Origin: IDS-8 sp040902105 | GTDB lineage: Bacteria > Pseudomonadota > Gammaproteobacteria > Steroidobacterales > Woeseiaceae | Direction of reading: 5' to 3' | Length of the DNA stretch: 30,079 nucleotides | NCBI GenBank assembly: GCA_040902105.1 | Contig: JBBDXW010000035.1 | Span: forward strand, 1-30,079 | Shown: positions 1 to 8,122 of the stretch, one piece after another | Layout of the letters: each line of letters opens with the position of its first letter | Numbering within the stretch: position 1 is the stretch's first letter | The notes under the pieces: generated by a model | What the model was told of the DNA's origin: nothing | Seen by the model: the letters and a program-made list of their open reading frames with translations, nothing else | Database searches by the model: none | Translations under genes and position numbers: made by a program

Positions 1-14
1 CGCCGGAGCGACGG

Positions 15-863
15 CTAGCCCAGAGGCCAGAGCAAGGAAGAATAATTGAGCTCAATCGGGTCGGCGGCCTCCATCACCAGTAGTACGCATGGCCGCCTGA
101 ATGGCTGGCTGAATAAACGGGAACGACAGGGCTCCGGGTCCGATTCATCCCCGGAACGAAAGTGGCGTGCCTCGAAAGTTCCGGCGGGAACGGTTATTTG
201 TTCGGAACCGAGCAGAGTGAACCGCTGCTCGATCATCCGCCCGAGAGGACCAGACGTTCCATTCCATTACGGCGACGTGGTGTAGACAGCAATGGTCTGG
301 CTGCCTCCATGCGCTATGTCCAGAGCCCACGCCGGCCAACCGTCCAGCATGACAGCCTGCGTCAGCACGTGAAACCGCGCGGGTACGTCTACAACCTGTA
401 CCATATGACCCGTATCGACGGCATCGGTGACGACAGTCATTTTGTCGCCGGAGACCCGGAAGTAACCACTGCCAACGAGTTGCGAGCCGACTTGAAGCTG
501 GATAAGGACCAGGAGCGGACGTTCGTCCGCACCGATCGTGTAGATCACGTCGCGTACGAACTTTGAATCATCCGTCATGGCCAGGGTGCGCATCGTGCGC
601 GACCCGTCACGGTTACGTGTGAGCCACCAGTCTTCACGCCCGCGTTCGACACCTGAACCGACCTTCCTCCGATAGGACAAGCGTCCATGCAAATAATGAA
701 ACTGATCCTCGCGCTCGACTGCCGGAGCGTCGAGCCGACCGGGACTCGCTCGATTCTGGGCAAGAACGTGCGCCCCGTTTCCGGGGCTGGCCGCATTGTC
801 AGCCGAAGCACTACAGGCAAGGGTCAGGGACACGGCCAACAAAGTCGCGATCAGCGTCTTCAT
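15..863 (-). pseudogene. DUF3108-like lipoprotein gene interrupted by an in-frame TAA
   Basis: Starting at 863 the frame encodes MKTLIATLLAVSLTLAC, a lipoprotein signal with a lipobox ending in Cys, then about 180 residues rich in beta-strand-like sequence, including a DGSRTMR segment and two VGSG segments. A TAA at 267-269 stops it. The same frame stays open to a TAG at 15-17 and contains TVPAGTFEARHFR, a motif typical of the C-terminal part of DUF3108-like envelope proteins. The natural protein is therefore probably about 280 residues with a nonsense mutation after residue 198. It lies downstream of the TonB receptor on the same strand, 158 bp away. The biochemical role is unknown. A truncated functional product or a base-call error cannot be excluded. 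Confidence 0.6.
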
Positions 864-998
864 GTGATCTGTTACCTCGAGCCTATACGCTGGCCCCTGT
901 GAGTCGTCGAAGATCCAATGCATTACTCCTCTGCGGTTGAAGCGAATCGCGGCTTCTCATCGAGCGGGAAACCCGGAACGTTCACGAACTCGAGCCGC

Positions 999-1023
999 GA
1001 GCGTCCCGGGACTCCCGATGCTC
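999..1023 (-). terminator. Possible hairpin at the end of the TonB receptor gene
   Basis: GAGCGTC and GATGCTC can pair (7 bp with one G-T) around an 11-nt loop, overlapping the receptor's stop codon. No T tract follows, so this is a weak terminator candidate. Confidence 0.22.
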
Positions 1024-3568
1024 AAAATTCGTACACCGCCTTCACACCCACCGTCCGCTTATATGCCGGCGTAATGGCAATACCCTGATTCGTCAGGAAA
1101 CCGAAATTGATGCCGGTGGAGAAATCCGACCAACGGGCGCCCGAGAGGTAGTGGTCATCATCGAAAAGATTCTCCACAAAGCCCTCGATGCGCAAACCGC
1201 TCTCGTTTTCGAATCCGCCGCGAAGGTTGAACCTCCAGAACTTCCCGTACCACCCGAAATTGGCTTCCTCACTGAAAGCCTTGCCCATGTAGGTCCCGTC
1301 TCCGCGGATGAAATAGCTCCACTCTGCACTGCTTCCAAAATTATCCGTCCATGCAAGGCCAAAAGAGGCGCTGGAGTCCGGATAGCGCGCCGGTGTATTG
1401 CCAGAGCAATCCCGTGGCCCAAAGGTGTTTCCGGGAAACTGCGGTCTTTGAAACGGCGAGAAACTACACTGCAGGACCCCGTATGTACCATCCACTTTTT
1501 CGAGAGTGAATTGGCCCGAGAAGTGATCACCGATAGAGAAGCCGCCCTCCAACTCGACGCCTTTGAAGGTCGCATTACCGGCGTTGAACTGTACGTTTAG
1601 AGCGCGTTGCGTACCGTCGTCGAGAATGATGGGAACACTTTGACGGGTTTTCAGATCCTCCCATTCCATGCGATAGGCAACCAGGGAGTAGTACAGGCGG
1701 CCACCAAAGAGCGTCTGCTTCCAGCCGACCTCGTAGTTCGTCAGTGTTTCCTCCTCGTTGAACAGGCTGACGTCACCGACCTGGTCTCTCACCGCTTGTT
1801 GCTCGGTGGCGCTCAGGTCTACGAATTCGTTATTGAAAAACCCTGGCATATTGCCTTCGGAGTAGGTTCCCCAGACAGTGCTGTTGTCCACGGGATGATA
1901 GGACAATGTGACGCGTGGAAGAAAAGCCGTGAATGAATCGGTGTAATCGAGCCCCGGGGTTGTCCGATCGTCCTGCGTGATTTTGTCATCCTGATAGCGC
2001 CATTCAAAATCCATGGTCAGGCGTTCGGTGAAATCAAACGAAATGGAACCGAAGACACCTTGGGTCTCACCTCCTTCCTGCGGAAAAGTAGTAAAGCCAC
2101 CAACGTTAGGAGGCGGAATGCACACGCCCATAACCAGGGTGCATGCTGCGTCCAATCCCGAAACGCTCATGCCCAGACTGCCATGGCGAGTGTAGTCGGC
2201 CTCGAAGTAGCTCAAACCGAGCGACCAGCGGAGCCTCCTGTCTTCCTGCGAGGTGAGGCGCACTTCCTCACTCCAGAACTCGTACAGGGACGGATCCTGC
2301 GACATGGATGAATCAAAACTGGTCAGATCGGTGTCTCGCACCCAGCTCGTTTTGGTGTCGCCGTAGCCGGTCAAAGACGAGAGCACATAATCGTCCAGGA
2401 AGCCATCGTTATCGAACGTGTAATCGAGGTTTAGCGCGTAGTTTTCGAGATTGCGCGCAAGGCCGGGGCTGTTAACCGTTGGCACGCCGGGGACTTTCGG
2501 GAGCTCGATGCCGGTCGAAATGGGTGTATACGTGGGCGCGGCGAATGCATCACGAGCAAATGGCGTCACGGTGGTATTCAGACCAATGAAATCCTCGATA
2601 TTCACGTCCATCGGCAGCTCGCCACAGTAATAGTCAGCGACGGCGCCGTTTGCCTGCTCTTCCGGACGCACCTCAAAGCAGTTGGTGCCGGCGTTGGCGC
2701 CGCCGGTACCACCCAGTGAGCCGGGACCCCCGAAGAATGCGGCGGCTGGCGGGCCGTCTCTGTCCCTTGCAACGATTGCTCGCAGCTTGCCGCTGAAGTT
2801 CTCTGTCGGCGCAAAGTACAGGGTGCCCATAAACGTAGTGGTTCGCTCTTCGCCGAGCCTTCCGCCATCGGCGTTCGAGCGATACTGCCCATCAGTTCCG
2901 TATTGACGCACGCTTACCCGGTAAGCCAGCTTCTCATCGAGCAGGGGACCTTCATGGGCAAACGAAGCGTCATATTTGCCATATTCCGCGATCATGGTGC
3001 TTACGCGCCCCATGTACTCGAAGCCGGGTGTCTTGGTGATCAGGTTTACTGCACCGGCAAAAGTAGACCGTCCGAAAGTGGCAGATTGCGGCCCTTTGAT
3101 GACCTCGACCCGCTCGATGTTTGAGAAATCCACGCCCTGAAGCCCGCCCGGAAAGTAGACTCCATCGATGAATACCGTAGCAATTTGCTGTGAGGGTGCG
3201 GATTGGTTGGTATCCAGGCCACGGAAGCGTACAGCTTCGTTATATCGGCCGGGAATTTGCCCGCCCTGATTGCTGAAGTACATCCCGGCAGTGAAGTCAG
3301 AGATTGCCTCCAGACCTACGAATCCACGACGATCCATCTCTTCAAAACCGAAAACGGTGACGGCCGTCGGGATTTCCAGCAGCGATTCGTTCCTCTTGCG
3401 CGCCGTGACGACAATCTCTTCTATCGCCGGCGTCTGACGTTCTTCCTGATCGCCTGTGCGCTCTCCCTGCTGAGTTTGCTGAGGCAAAGCAGGCGTAGAG
3501 AGGACAACGCAGCCCGCCACAGAGGAGAAGATCGCAACTACCCTGCTCGATCGGTGTCTTGGTTTCAT
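1022..3568 (-). CDS. TonB-dependent outer-membrane receptor
   Basis: An 848-residue protein of the usual size for TonB-dependent receptors, which import a ligand across the outer membrane using TonB/ExbBD energy. A signal peptide (VVAIFSSVAGCVVLSTPALPQ) is followed by a TonB-box-like EEIVVTARKR, a plug domain (IPTAVTVFGFEEM ... VEVIKGPQSATFGRSTFAGAVNLITK) and a long beta-barrel ending in VGVKAVYEF, with the C-terminal Phe typical of BAM-assembled barrels. I chose the ATG at 3568 because it precedes the signal peptide directly and has GGGGGA upstream. An in-frame ATG at 3595 would add nine residues. It lies 64 bp downstream of two exported cupin genes on the same strand and probably shares their transcript. 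The plug and barrel resemble the large proteobacterial class used for organic molecules rather than a recognisable siderophore receptor. The ligand is unknown. Confidence 0.93.
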   Translation of the reverse strand: MKPRHRSSRVVAIFSSVAGCVVLSTPALPQQTQQGERTGDQEERQTPAIEEIVVTARKRNESLLEIPTAVTVFGFEEMDRRGFVGLEAISDFTAGMYFSNQGGQIPGRYNEAVRFRGLDTNQSAPSQQIATVFIDGVYFPGGLQGVDFSNIERVEVIKGPQSATFGRSTFAGAVNLITKTPGFEYMGRVSTMIAEYGKYDASFAHEGPLLDEKLAYRVSVRQYGTDGQYRSNADGGRLGEERTTTFMGTLYFAPTENFSGKLRAIVARDRDGPPAAAFFGGPGSLGGTGGANAGTNCFEVRPEEQANGAVADYYCGELPMDVNIEDFIGLNTTVTPFARDAFAAPTYTPISTGIELPKVPGVPTVNSPGLARNLENYALNLDYTFDNDGFLDDYVLSSLTGYGDTKTSWVRDTDLTSFDSSMSQDPSLYEFWSEEVRLTSQEDRRLRWSLGLSYFEADYTRHGSLGMSVSGLDAACTLVMGVCIPPPNVGGFTTFPQEGGETQGVFGSISFDFTERLTMDFEWRYQDDKITQDDRTTPGLDYTDSFTAFLPRVTLSYHPVDNSTVWGTYSEGNMPGFFNNEFVDLSATEQQAVRDQVGDVSLFNEEETLTNYEVGWKQTLFGGRLYYSLVAYRMEWEDLKTRQSVPIILDDGTQRALNVQFNAGNATFKGVELEGGFSIGDHFSGQFTLEKVDGTYGVLQCSFSPFQRPQFPGNTFGPRDCSGNTPARYPDSSASFGLAWTDNFGSSAEWSYFIRGDGTYMGKAFSEEANFGWYGKFWRFNLRGGFENESGLRIEGFVENLFDDDHYLSGARWSDFSTGINFGFLTNQGIAITPAYKRTVGVKAVYEF

Positions 3569-3607
3569 GTACAGTCCCCCGGCGCTTTTGCGCATTTTCG
3601 AACTCTG

Positions 3608-3639
3608 TTTAACTTCCTATTGCTTTAACTTCCTATTGC
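3608..3639. repeat. 16-bp perfect tandem duplication
   Basis: TTTAACTTCCTATTGC occurs twice back to back (3608-3623 and 3624-3639), between the receptor start and the end of the upstream cupin gene. The second copy includes that gene's stop codon and last codons. Confidence 0.9.
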
Positions 3640-4703
3640 TTGATTACGTGCGGCTCTTCAATGGGCCCGCCGCCATGGCTGACGCTTGTGGCATAGGTTA
3701 CCTCCAGCCATACGGCACCCAGATCGGAGACGCTCCCTGTGCCATAACCCCAGACGCTTCGCGCCGGTTGATAAATGAAGTGGTCTTCACCAACACGCAC
3801 TTTCCGTGGATTTCCATCGCCGGGGCTATCGAAAAGCCAAACGTTCATATCTCCGTAGATGACATATCGCAGGCGATTGGCCTTCTCGAAGTAGCTGCCT
3901 TTTATGTCCTTCGGCGGCGTCCAGTTGGGCGGAATCTTGACGAGCTGCGCGCGGAAGCCGTCTACCGGATCATCGTCCAGCCACTTCAGGAGACGGCCTG
4001 CCGTCTCAGGATCGGCTTCCCATTCGAGGTCTCTCAAGGAATCCACCAGCCAGGGCCGCGTAAAGTGCTCGACTGAACGCCAGTCGGGAAGGTACGGATC
4101 AGGCCGTCTGTCCGGATATTCGGGGAAGAAGTGATCGCCATTCGGACCTACGGTCACCAGGCTGCCATCACCCTCTTCGAACAGCAAAAGATGGTACGGA
4201 AGCTGCGCGCGTTTGCCACCGGTTGCCCAGTTTCCGCCATGGAGGGAGTATGGCGGGCGCGTCAACCAGCCGCCTTCACGCTTGCGGTAGAACATTCCGT
4301 TCTTTTGATATGGACTGACCGGCTCAGCCAGGGCCGAGTCGCCTTTCAACGTGTAGCCCCACTCCCAATAGGTATGATAGTGCGAGCCGAGACCGCCGCC
4401 GCGCGGCATGTCGACATTCCAGGTCGGGGGAAAGATCGTGTATACGAGTTGCCCGACTTCCGGACCCCTGAAGATCGTCTTCGTTCTCGCATTGAAACGC
4501 GGCGTTTCGTCCGAGGGAAACTCCTCCAGATTGATGATTGCCAGGCGAGACCAACCCGAACCAGGCTCTGCCGACGCAATGATCGGCTCGGTCGTAAAGA
4601 CATCTGCCGGCTGAGTCTGTGCGCACGCCATCCGCATTCCCACGATCCCGGGGAGCAACACCAGGTGAGCGAGCAACACGCGGCGCGACAGTCTTGTCAT
4701 CAT
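3633..4703 (-). CDS. Exported bicupin protein (second gene of pair)
   Basis: A 356-residue protein with an N-terminal export signal containing SRRVLL, so either Sec or Tat, ending near ACAQ. Two cupin-like halves are visible. The first has GSHYHTYWEWGYTLKGD (an HxH-x(3)-E metal-site pattern) and RPPYSLHGG. The second has GSYFEKANRLRYVIYGDMNVW and ends with VWLEVTYA. It is a paralogue of the next gene upstream, sharing RPPYSLHGG and VWLEVTYA, and lies 10 bp after it, so the two form an operon. Start: two ATGs (4703, 4700) follow AGGGGAAGA. Cupins of this kind may be metal-dependent dioxygenases, isomerases or lyases; which applies is not visible. A periplasmic location is inferred from the signal sequence. 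Confidence 0.85.
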   Translation of the reverse strand: MMTRLSRRVLLAHLVLLPGIVGMRMACAQTQPADVFTTEPIIASAEPGSGWSRLAIINLEEFPSDETPRFNARTKTIFRGPEVGQLVYTIFPPTWNVDMPRGGGLGSHYHTYWEWGYTLKGDSALAEPVSPYQKNGMFYRKREGGWLTRPPYSLHGGNWATGGKRAQLPYHLLLFEEGDGSLVTVGPNGDHFFPEYPDRRPDPYLPDWRSVEHFTRPWLVDSLRDLEWEADPETAGRLLKWLDDDPVDGFRAQLVKIPPNWTPPKDIKGSYFEKANRLRYVIYGDMNVWLFDSPGDGNPRKVRVGEDHFIYQPARSVWGYGTGSVSDLGAVWLEVTYATSVSHGGGPIEEPHVIKQ

Positions 4704-4713
4704 TCTTCCCCTG

Positions 4714-5766
4714 TCAGTCTACGTAGCGAGGTTGAGGAATCGGAGTGGGTTTGCTCGTCCAGGTCGTACCCTCCGCGTAGGTTACCTCGAGCCAGACGAC
4801 ACCACTCGCCGTTGCATTCTCTTCGGGGAGTCCCGCGATGCTCATCGCCGGCCGGTCGACGAGATAATGCTGGTCTAGCGAGTACGACTGGCCGGGTTGG
4901 CGAAGATCCCGATACGTCTGGATCTTGAGATCGCCGTTTATTACGAAATTAAACTGGTGACCACGCTCGAAATAGTGCGGCCGCATGAAGTCGGGTGTTT
5001 CAGCATTCGTCTCGAGAAACCACATTCTTGCGCGGAAGCCGTGCGACACGTCGTCAACCAGATACTTGACCGACAGGCCGGGGTAATCCTCCATCGGTTG
5101 CCACGGCATGTCCTCCCAGGTATCTATGATGCGCGGCGTGCTCCAATACTGAATTTTCTTGTAATCCGGATTGAATTTCATCGACGTCGAACTGTCGTAG
5201 TCTTCCCCCCGACAGTCTGGATCGACGCACCACGTTCCGGCGCCGACGTGCCCTTCTTCCATGATCATGATCTCCGCTCCGATCTGCGAAGCCATGAATT
5301 TCTGGCGGTCGCGTTCACCGCCGTGAAGGCTGTATGGCGGGCGGGACAAGAAATCGCCGGCCCGGAACCGTTGCAGTGGTCCGGACACCTGGTCGGGGGT
5401 CGTGGATTCGTTGTTCGTGAAGTCGCCTGCAATGTTGTAGGCCCACTCATGGAACTCGTGATAATGAACCTTCGCGCCTTCCACTCCTGGTGGCACATAT
5501 AGAATGCGCAGGCTGCCGCCTTCGGGATTCTCGAACAGGGTTCTGATGCCCCAGCCGGTCGTACTGCCTTCACGGCGGTCGATCGACATGGATTCGCTGT
5601 CGACCACGCGTGTTGGCACGAAGTCACCGGAAGCATCGCTCAAGAACTCGTACTTTTTGTTTTCGTCGGCGGCCATGCAGGCAGTCGTGATCGATGCAGC
5701 GAAGAGCATCGTGGCGGCGGCTAAACGGGTAACGGTCCTGCGACCGAGAGTGAGAACGCGCATCAT
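4714..5766 (-). CDS. Exported bicupin protein (first gene of pair)
   Basis: A 350-residue protein with an N-terminal hydrophobic export signal (GRRTVTRLAAATMLFAAS, cut near CMA or ADE). The first cupin half has VHYHEFHEWAYNIAGDF, a clear HxHxxxE metal-binding pattern, then a RPPYSLHGG loop. The second half has RPHYFERGHQFNFVINGDLKI. It ends with VWLEVTYAEGTTW, matching its downstream paralogue. The ATG at 5766 follows AGGGGAA; the next codon is also ATG. A copy of the cluster's palindromic operator lies 24 bp upstream at 5791-5806, so expression is probably controlled with the rest of the cluster. The reaction is unknown. Two paralogous exported cupins beside a TonB receptor suggest periplasmic processing of the imported compound, which is inference. 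Confidence 0.85.
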   Translation of the reverse strand: MMRVLTLGRRTVTRLAAATMLFAASITTACMAADENKKYEFLSDASGDFVPTRVVDSESMSIDRREGSTTGWGIRTLFENPEGGSLRILYVPPGVEGAKVHYHEFHEWAYNIAGDFTNNESTTPDQVSGPLQRFRAGDFLSRPPYSLHGGERDRQKFMASQIGAEIMIMEEGHVGAGTWCVDPDCRGEDYDSSTSMKFNPDYKKIQYWSTPRIIDTWEDMPWQPMEDYPGLSVKYLVDDVSHGFRARMWFLETNAETPDFMRPHYFERGHQFNFVINGDLKIQTYRDLRQPGQSYSLDQHYLVDRPAMSIAGLPEENATASGVVWLEVTYAEGTTWTSKPTPIPQPRYVD

Positions 5767-5790
5767 TTCCCCTGATCGTTGCTTTCAATA

Positions 5791-5806
5791 ACTAGGTTAC
5801 CTTGGT
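5791..5806 (-). promoter_or_regulatory. Palindromic operator, copy A
   Basis: ACTAGGTTACCTTGGT, preceded by A, matches the shared palindrome AACYNAGNTANCTNRGTT. It sits immediately upstream of the cupin operon starting at 5766. Confidence 0.7.
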
Positions 5807-5840
5807 TGGTTATCTGGCGCAACTGGCGTTCATGTCGCAC

Positions 5841-5865
5841 AACGGTTTCCTGTGTAACAACCGTT
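5841..5865. repeat. Inverted repeat AACGGTT-N11-AACCGTT
   Basis: Perfect 7-bp arms in the gap between the two cupin operons. It could be a second regulator site or an RNA hairpin after the upstream operon. No T tract is present. Confidence 0.35.
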
Positions 5866-5944
5866 CCGGCGTAAGTACCGACCGTCGGCGCCGTATCCGC
5901 GCAGCGTGACGAGGTACGCCAGTTTTGTCCTCGATCGTGGACGG

Positions 5945-6961
5945 TCAGTCTTCGCCTCGCACCTCGATGGTGCGAAAACCGCTGCCGGTAAATTCGATTT
6001 GTGTATCGTACGAGCAGTCGGTGAAGTAGTCGGCCCACAGACGCGTGCCGGTCCGGACGAGGGCTATGTTGTAGTTGGCGATTCCATCGCCGTGCGACGT
6101 CGCACCGCCGTGGCCTATACCTCCCGGCCGCCACCAGTAGCTGCGGTCGCTGTACGTGACCTGCGTGAGCCCCTGCTCGAGGCATTCGCCGATGACGGTG
6201 TCGCCGGACTTTTCGAGGAAGTAGTACTCCTCGAAGCTGGGATGCACTTCGTAGCCACCTCCGAAATTCCCGACGCCGCTACTGATCGCGGGGATGCTCG
6301 CGTTGAACGTCATCCACGTGTTTTCGCCAGTATCGGGATCCTGGCGCAGAAGCTTATGGACTGCGCCGGGGAAGTTGCCGCCGACGCGATAGGCCGGAAA
6401 TGGGTCGCCGATATACCAGGGACTGTCGAAATGATTCCACTTGCGCACGGCGGCATGCACACGCGCACCATGCCTGTGCCGCTCCGAAGGGACGAAATCC
6501 GGCTCCCCTTTGAACCAGTGCATAATGACCGCGCCTTGGCGTGAGTACATCGGCCCATGTGCCATGCCCGCAGGCAAGAAGGTGTACGAATAGCGGGTGA
6601 GTTCCCGGGTTCCGCTGTCGTCCTCTATCGTGAGGTCGCCCTCCATGACGAAAAGCTCCTCGTCGGCGTTGTGGTAACCCGACGGGTGACGCCAGCCATC
6701 AGGTATGTAAGTAATCTGCGTAACGGCGCCCATGCTCGGCGATCGGCTCAGCAGCCTTCGTTTGAGGCCCGAAGGCATACCCTCCGCATCGAACGCTTCC
6801 CAGGCGATCGATGATTCCGGTTCGTAGTGGACGACGAAGCCCGGGCGTCCTTCCATCTCGTATCCCGGCTTCGGTGGCGGCGGGGGTTCCTGCGCCGAAA
6901 CCGCCTGGAAGAAAGCCGCAGCAGCCGCGACCGGGATGAATGCACGCCATGTAGGGTTCAT
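5945..6961 (-). CDS. Exported bicupin protein (second cupin family, gene 2)
   Basis: A 338-residue protein with a Sec-type signal (FIPVAAAAAFFQAVSAQ) and a Pro-rich linker. The first cupin has GYHNADEELFVMEGDLTI followed by FLPAGMAHGP, which together supply His/Glu residues of a metal-site type. The second half has EVHPSFEEYYFLEKSGDTVIG and WWRPGGIGHGG. It is homologous to the upstream gene (GYHSADLEMFVVDG, YYPAGHSHS, FRPAGMRYGG) but not obviously to the RPPYSLHGG pair further downstream. Its ATG overlaps the stop of the preceding gene by four bases (ATGA at 6958-6961), so translation is coupled. It resembles DUF4437/ChrR-type cupins in overall motif spacing. The substrate is unknown. Confidence 0.85.
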   Translation of the reverse strand: MNPTWRAFIPVAAAAAFFQAVSAQEPPPPPKPGYEMEGRPGFVVHYEPESSIAWEAFDAEGMPSGLKRRLLSRSPSMGAVTQITYIPDGWRHPSGYHNADEELFVMEGDLTIEDDSGTRELTRYSYTFLPAGMAHGPMYSRQGAVIMHWFKGEPDFVPSERHRHGARVHAAVRKWNHFDSPWYIGDPFPAYRVGGNFPGAVHKLLRQDPDTGENTWMTFNASIPAISSGVGNFGGGYEVHPSFEEYYFLEKSGDTVIGECLEQGLTQVTYSDRSYWWRPGGIGHGGATSHGDGIANYNIALVRTGTRLWADYFTDCSYDTQIEFTGSGFRTIEVRGED

Positions 6962-7911
6962 CGGCCTGACCTTCCCGGATCACTAACGGCCGACGGCCCT
7001 TGGCACGACTCGTGGTAAGTCACCCGATGTCCGCGTCCGCTGCGGAACAGCCAGGTTGCGAAAGTATCCGAATACAGGCTCGGGCCGCCGTAACGCATGC
7101 CGGCCGGCCTGAAGTAATAACCGCCTTCCGTGTACGTACCGGCGACTTCGCCCTGCGAAAGACACTCGGCGATGGTCATGTCGCCGGCGAGGAGAAAGCC
7201 CTCCTCCCAGCTCGTGCTCGATGCCCACGGCGGCAGATGCCCCTCGCCGTACATCGCCGGGGCGCCGCCGGGCAGGACGGCGATCCAGGTCTTCTCTCCC
7301 GAATCCTCGTCGTGCCGCAAGAGTTTCATCCGGATCGGCGAATCCTCGCGGAACGGCTCGTCACGGAACTCCGGGAACTGGGCAGGACTGATTGACGGTG
7401 CATCGCCGTATCGCCAGCCCTCTATCGCTTCGCCAGCCTGTGCTCCCCTGCGGGATTCCGCGCTGGCGACGTAGTCGGGCTTGCCGCTCCACATCTGCAG
7501 AACGGTCGCGCCGAACTGGGTGCTGAAACTGTGGGAATGACCCGCGGGGTAGTAGGCGTAGGCGTATCGGCCGGCGGCTTCACCGCCCATGCTGACACCG
7601 CCATCCACGACGAACATCTCGAGATCGGCAGAATGATAGCCGGGCGACTGCTTCCAGCCCGCAGGCAAACGGACCAGCAGCGTACTTGCGCCGGTGCTCT
7701 CGTCAAAACTCAGTAGCTTGAATTCTGCCGACTGGACGCTCGGCAGATCGAACGGCCGCCAGTACAGGCGACCGGATTGGACGAATCCGGTGAACTCGGA
7801 ACCGCGATCATGTGCCCGTTCGCGGTCCCAGTCCTCGGCCATCGCTGGCACGGACGTGCCCAGCGCTGCCAGCCAGCAGAGATGCGATCCTCTCAGAAGC
7901 CCTGCAAGCAA
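6958..7911 (-). CDS. Exported bicupin protein (second cupin family, gene 1; TTG start)
   Basis: A 317-residue protein. The start is TTG at 7911, preceded by a strong GGGGGAGAGG ribosome site; it opens a signal peptide (LLRGSHLCWLAALGTSVPAMAE). Cupin half one has GYHSADLEMFVVDGGVSMGG and YYPAGHSHSFS. Half two has TSWEEGFLLAGDMTIAEC and YYFRPAGMRYGG. In half one, Leu replaces the first Glu of the partner's DEELF and the retained Glu follows it, so metal binding may differ between the two proteins. It is the first gene of a two-gene operon. The promoter at 7981-8009, with an operator in its spacer, lies 70 bp upstream. Confidence 0.83.
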   Translation of the reverse strand: MLAGLLRGSHLCWLAALGTSVPAMAEDWDRERAHDRGSEFTGFVQSGRLYWRPFDLPSVQSAEFKLLSFDESTGASTLLVRLPAGWKQSPGYHSADLEMFVVDGGVSMGGEAAGRYAYAYYPAGHSHSFSTQFGATVLQMWSGKPDYVASAESRRGAQAGEAIEGWRYGDAPSISPAQFPEFRDEPFREDSPIRMKLLRHDEDSGEKTWIAVLPGGAPAMYGEGHLPPWASSTSWEEGFLLAGDMTIAECLSQGEVAGTYTEGGYYFRPAGMRYGGPSLYSDTFATWLFRSGRGHRVTYHESCQGPSAVSDPGRSGR

Positions 7912-7980
7912 AATCCTCTCCCCCGCTGCACTGCCAGGTTACTGACCGTGACGGCGATACGCACCATCGTCACCATGATC

Positions 7981-8009
7981 AGACTACTTAACTAAGATAA
8001 CTTAGTCAA
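7981..8009 (-). promoter_or_regulatory. Promoter with palindromic operator, copy B, in its spacer
   Basis: On the minus strand TTGACT (8004-8009) and TAGTCT (7981-7986) are separated by 17 bp. The operator ACTAAGATAACTTAGT (7991-8006) fills the spacer and overlaps the -35 box. This placement suggests repression of the cupin operon at 7911. It is the most symmetrical copy in the window. Confidence 0.75.
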
Positions 8010-8122
8010 TAGTCACAATCGTTCGCAGCTGCGCAGCCGCAAAAAGGAACGTTGCAGGAGCAGCTCACTCGCGGCCGCAGGTTCTGTTATGTCCGTCGGG
8101 TGATTTGAGAATCGATTTCCGG

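Noticed and set aside
4131..4928. Plus-strand open frame of 265 codons across two cupin genes
   Set aside because: No recognisable motif; it overlaps two exported cupins with clear signals and metal-site patterns.
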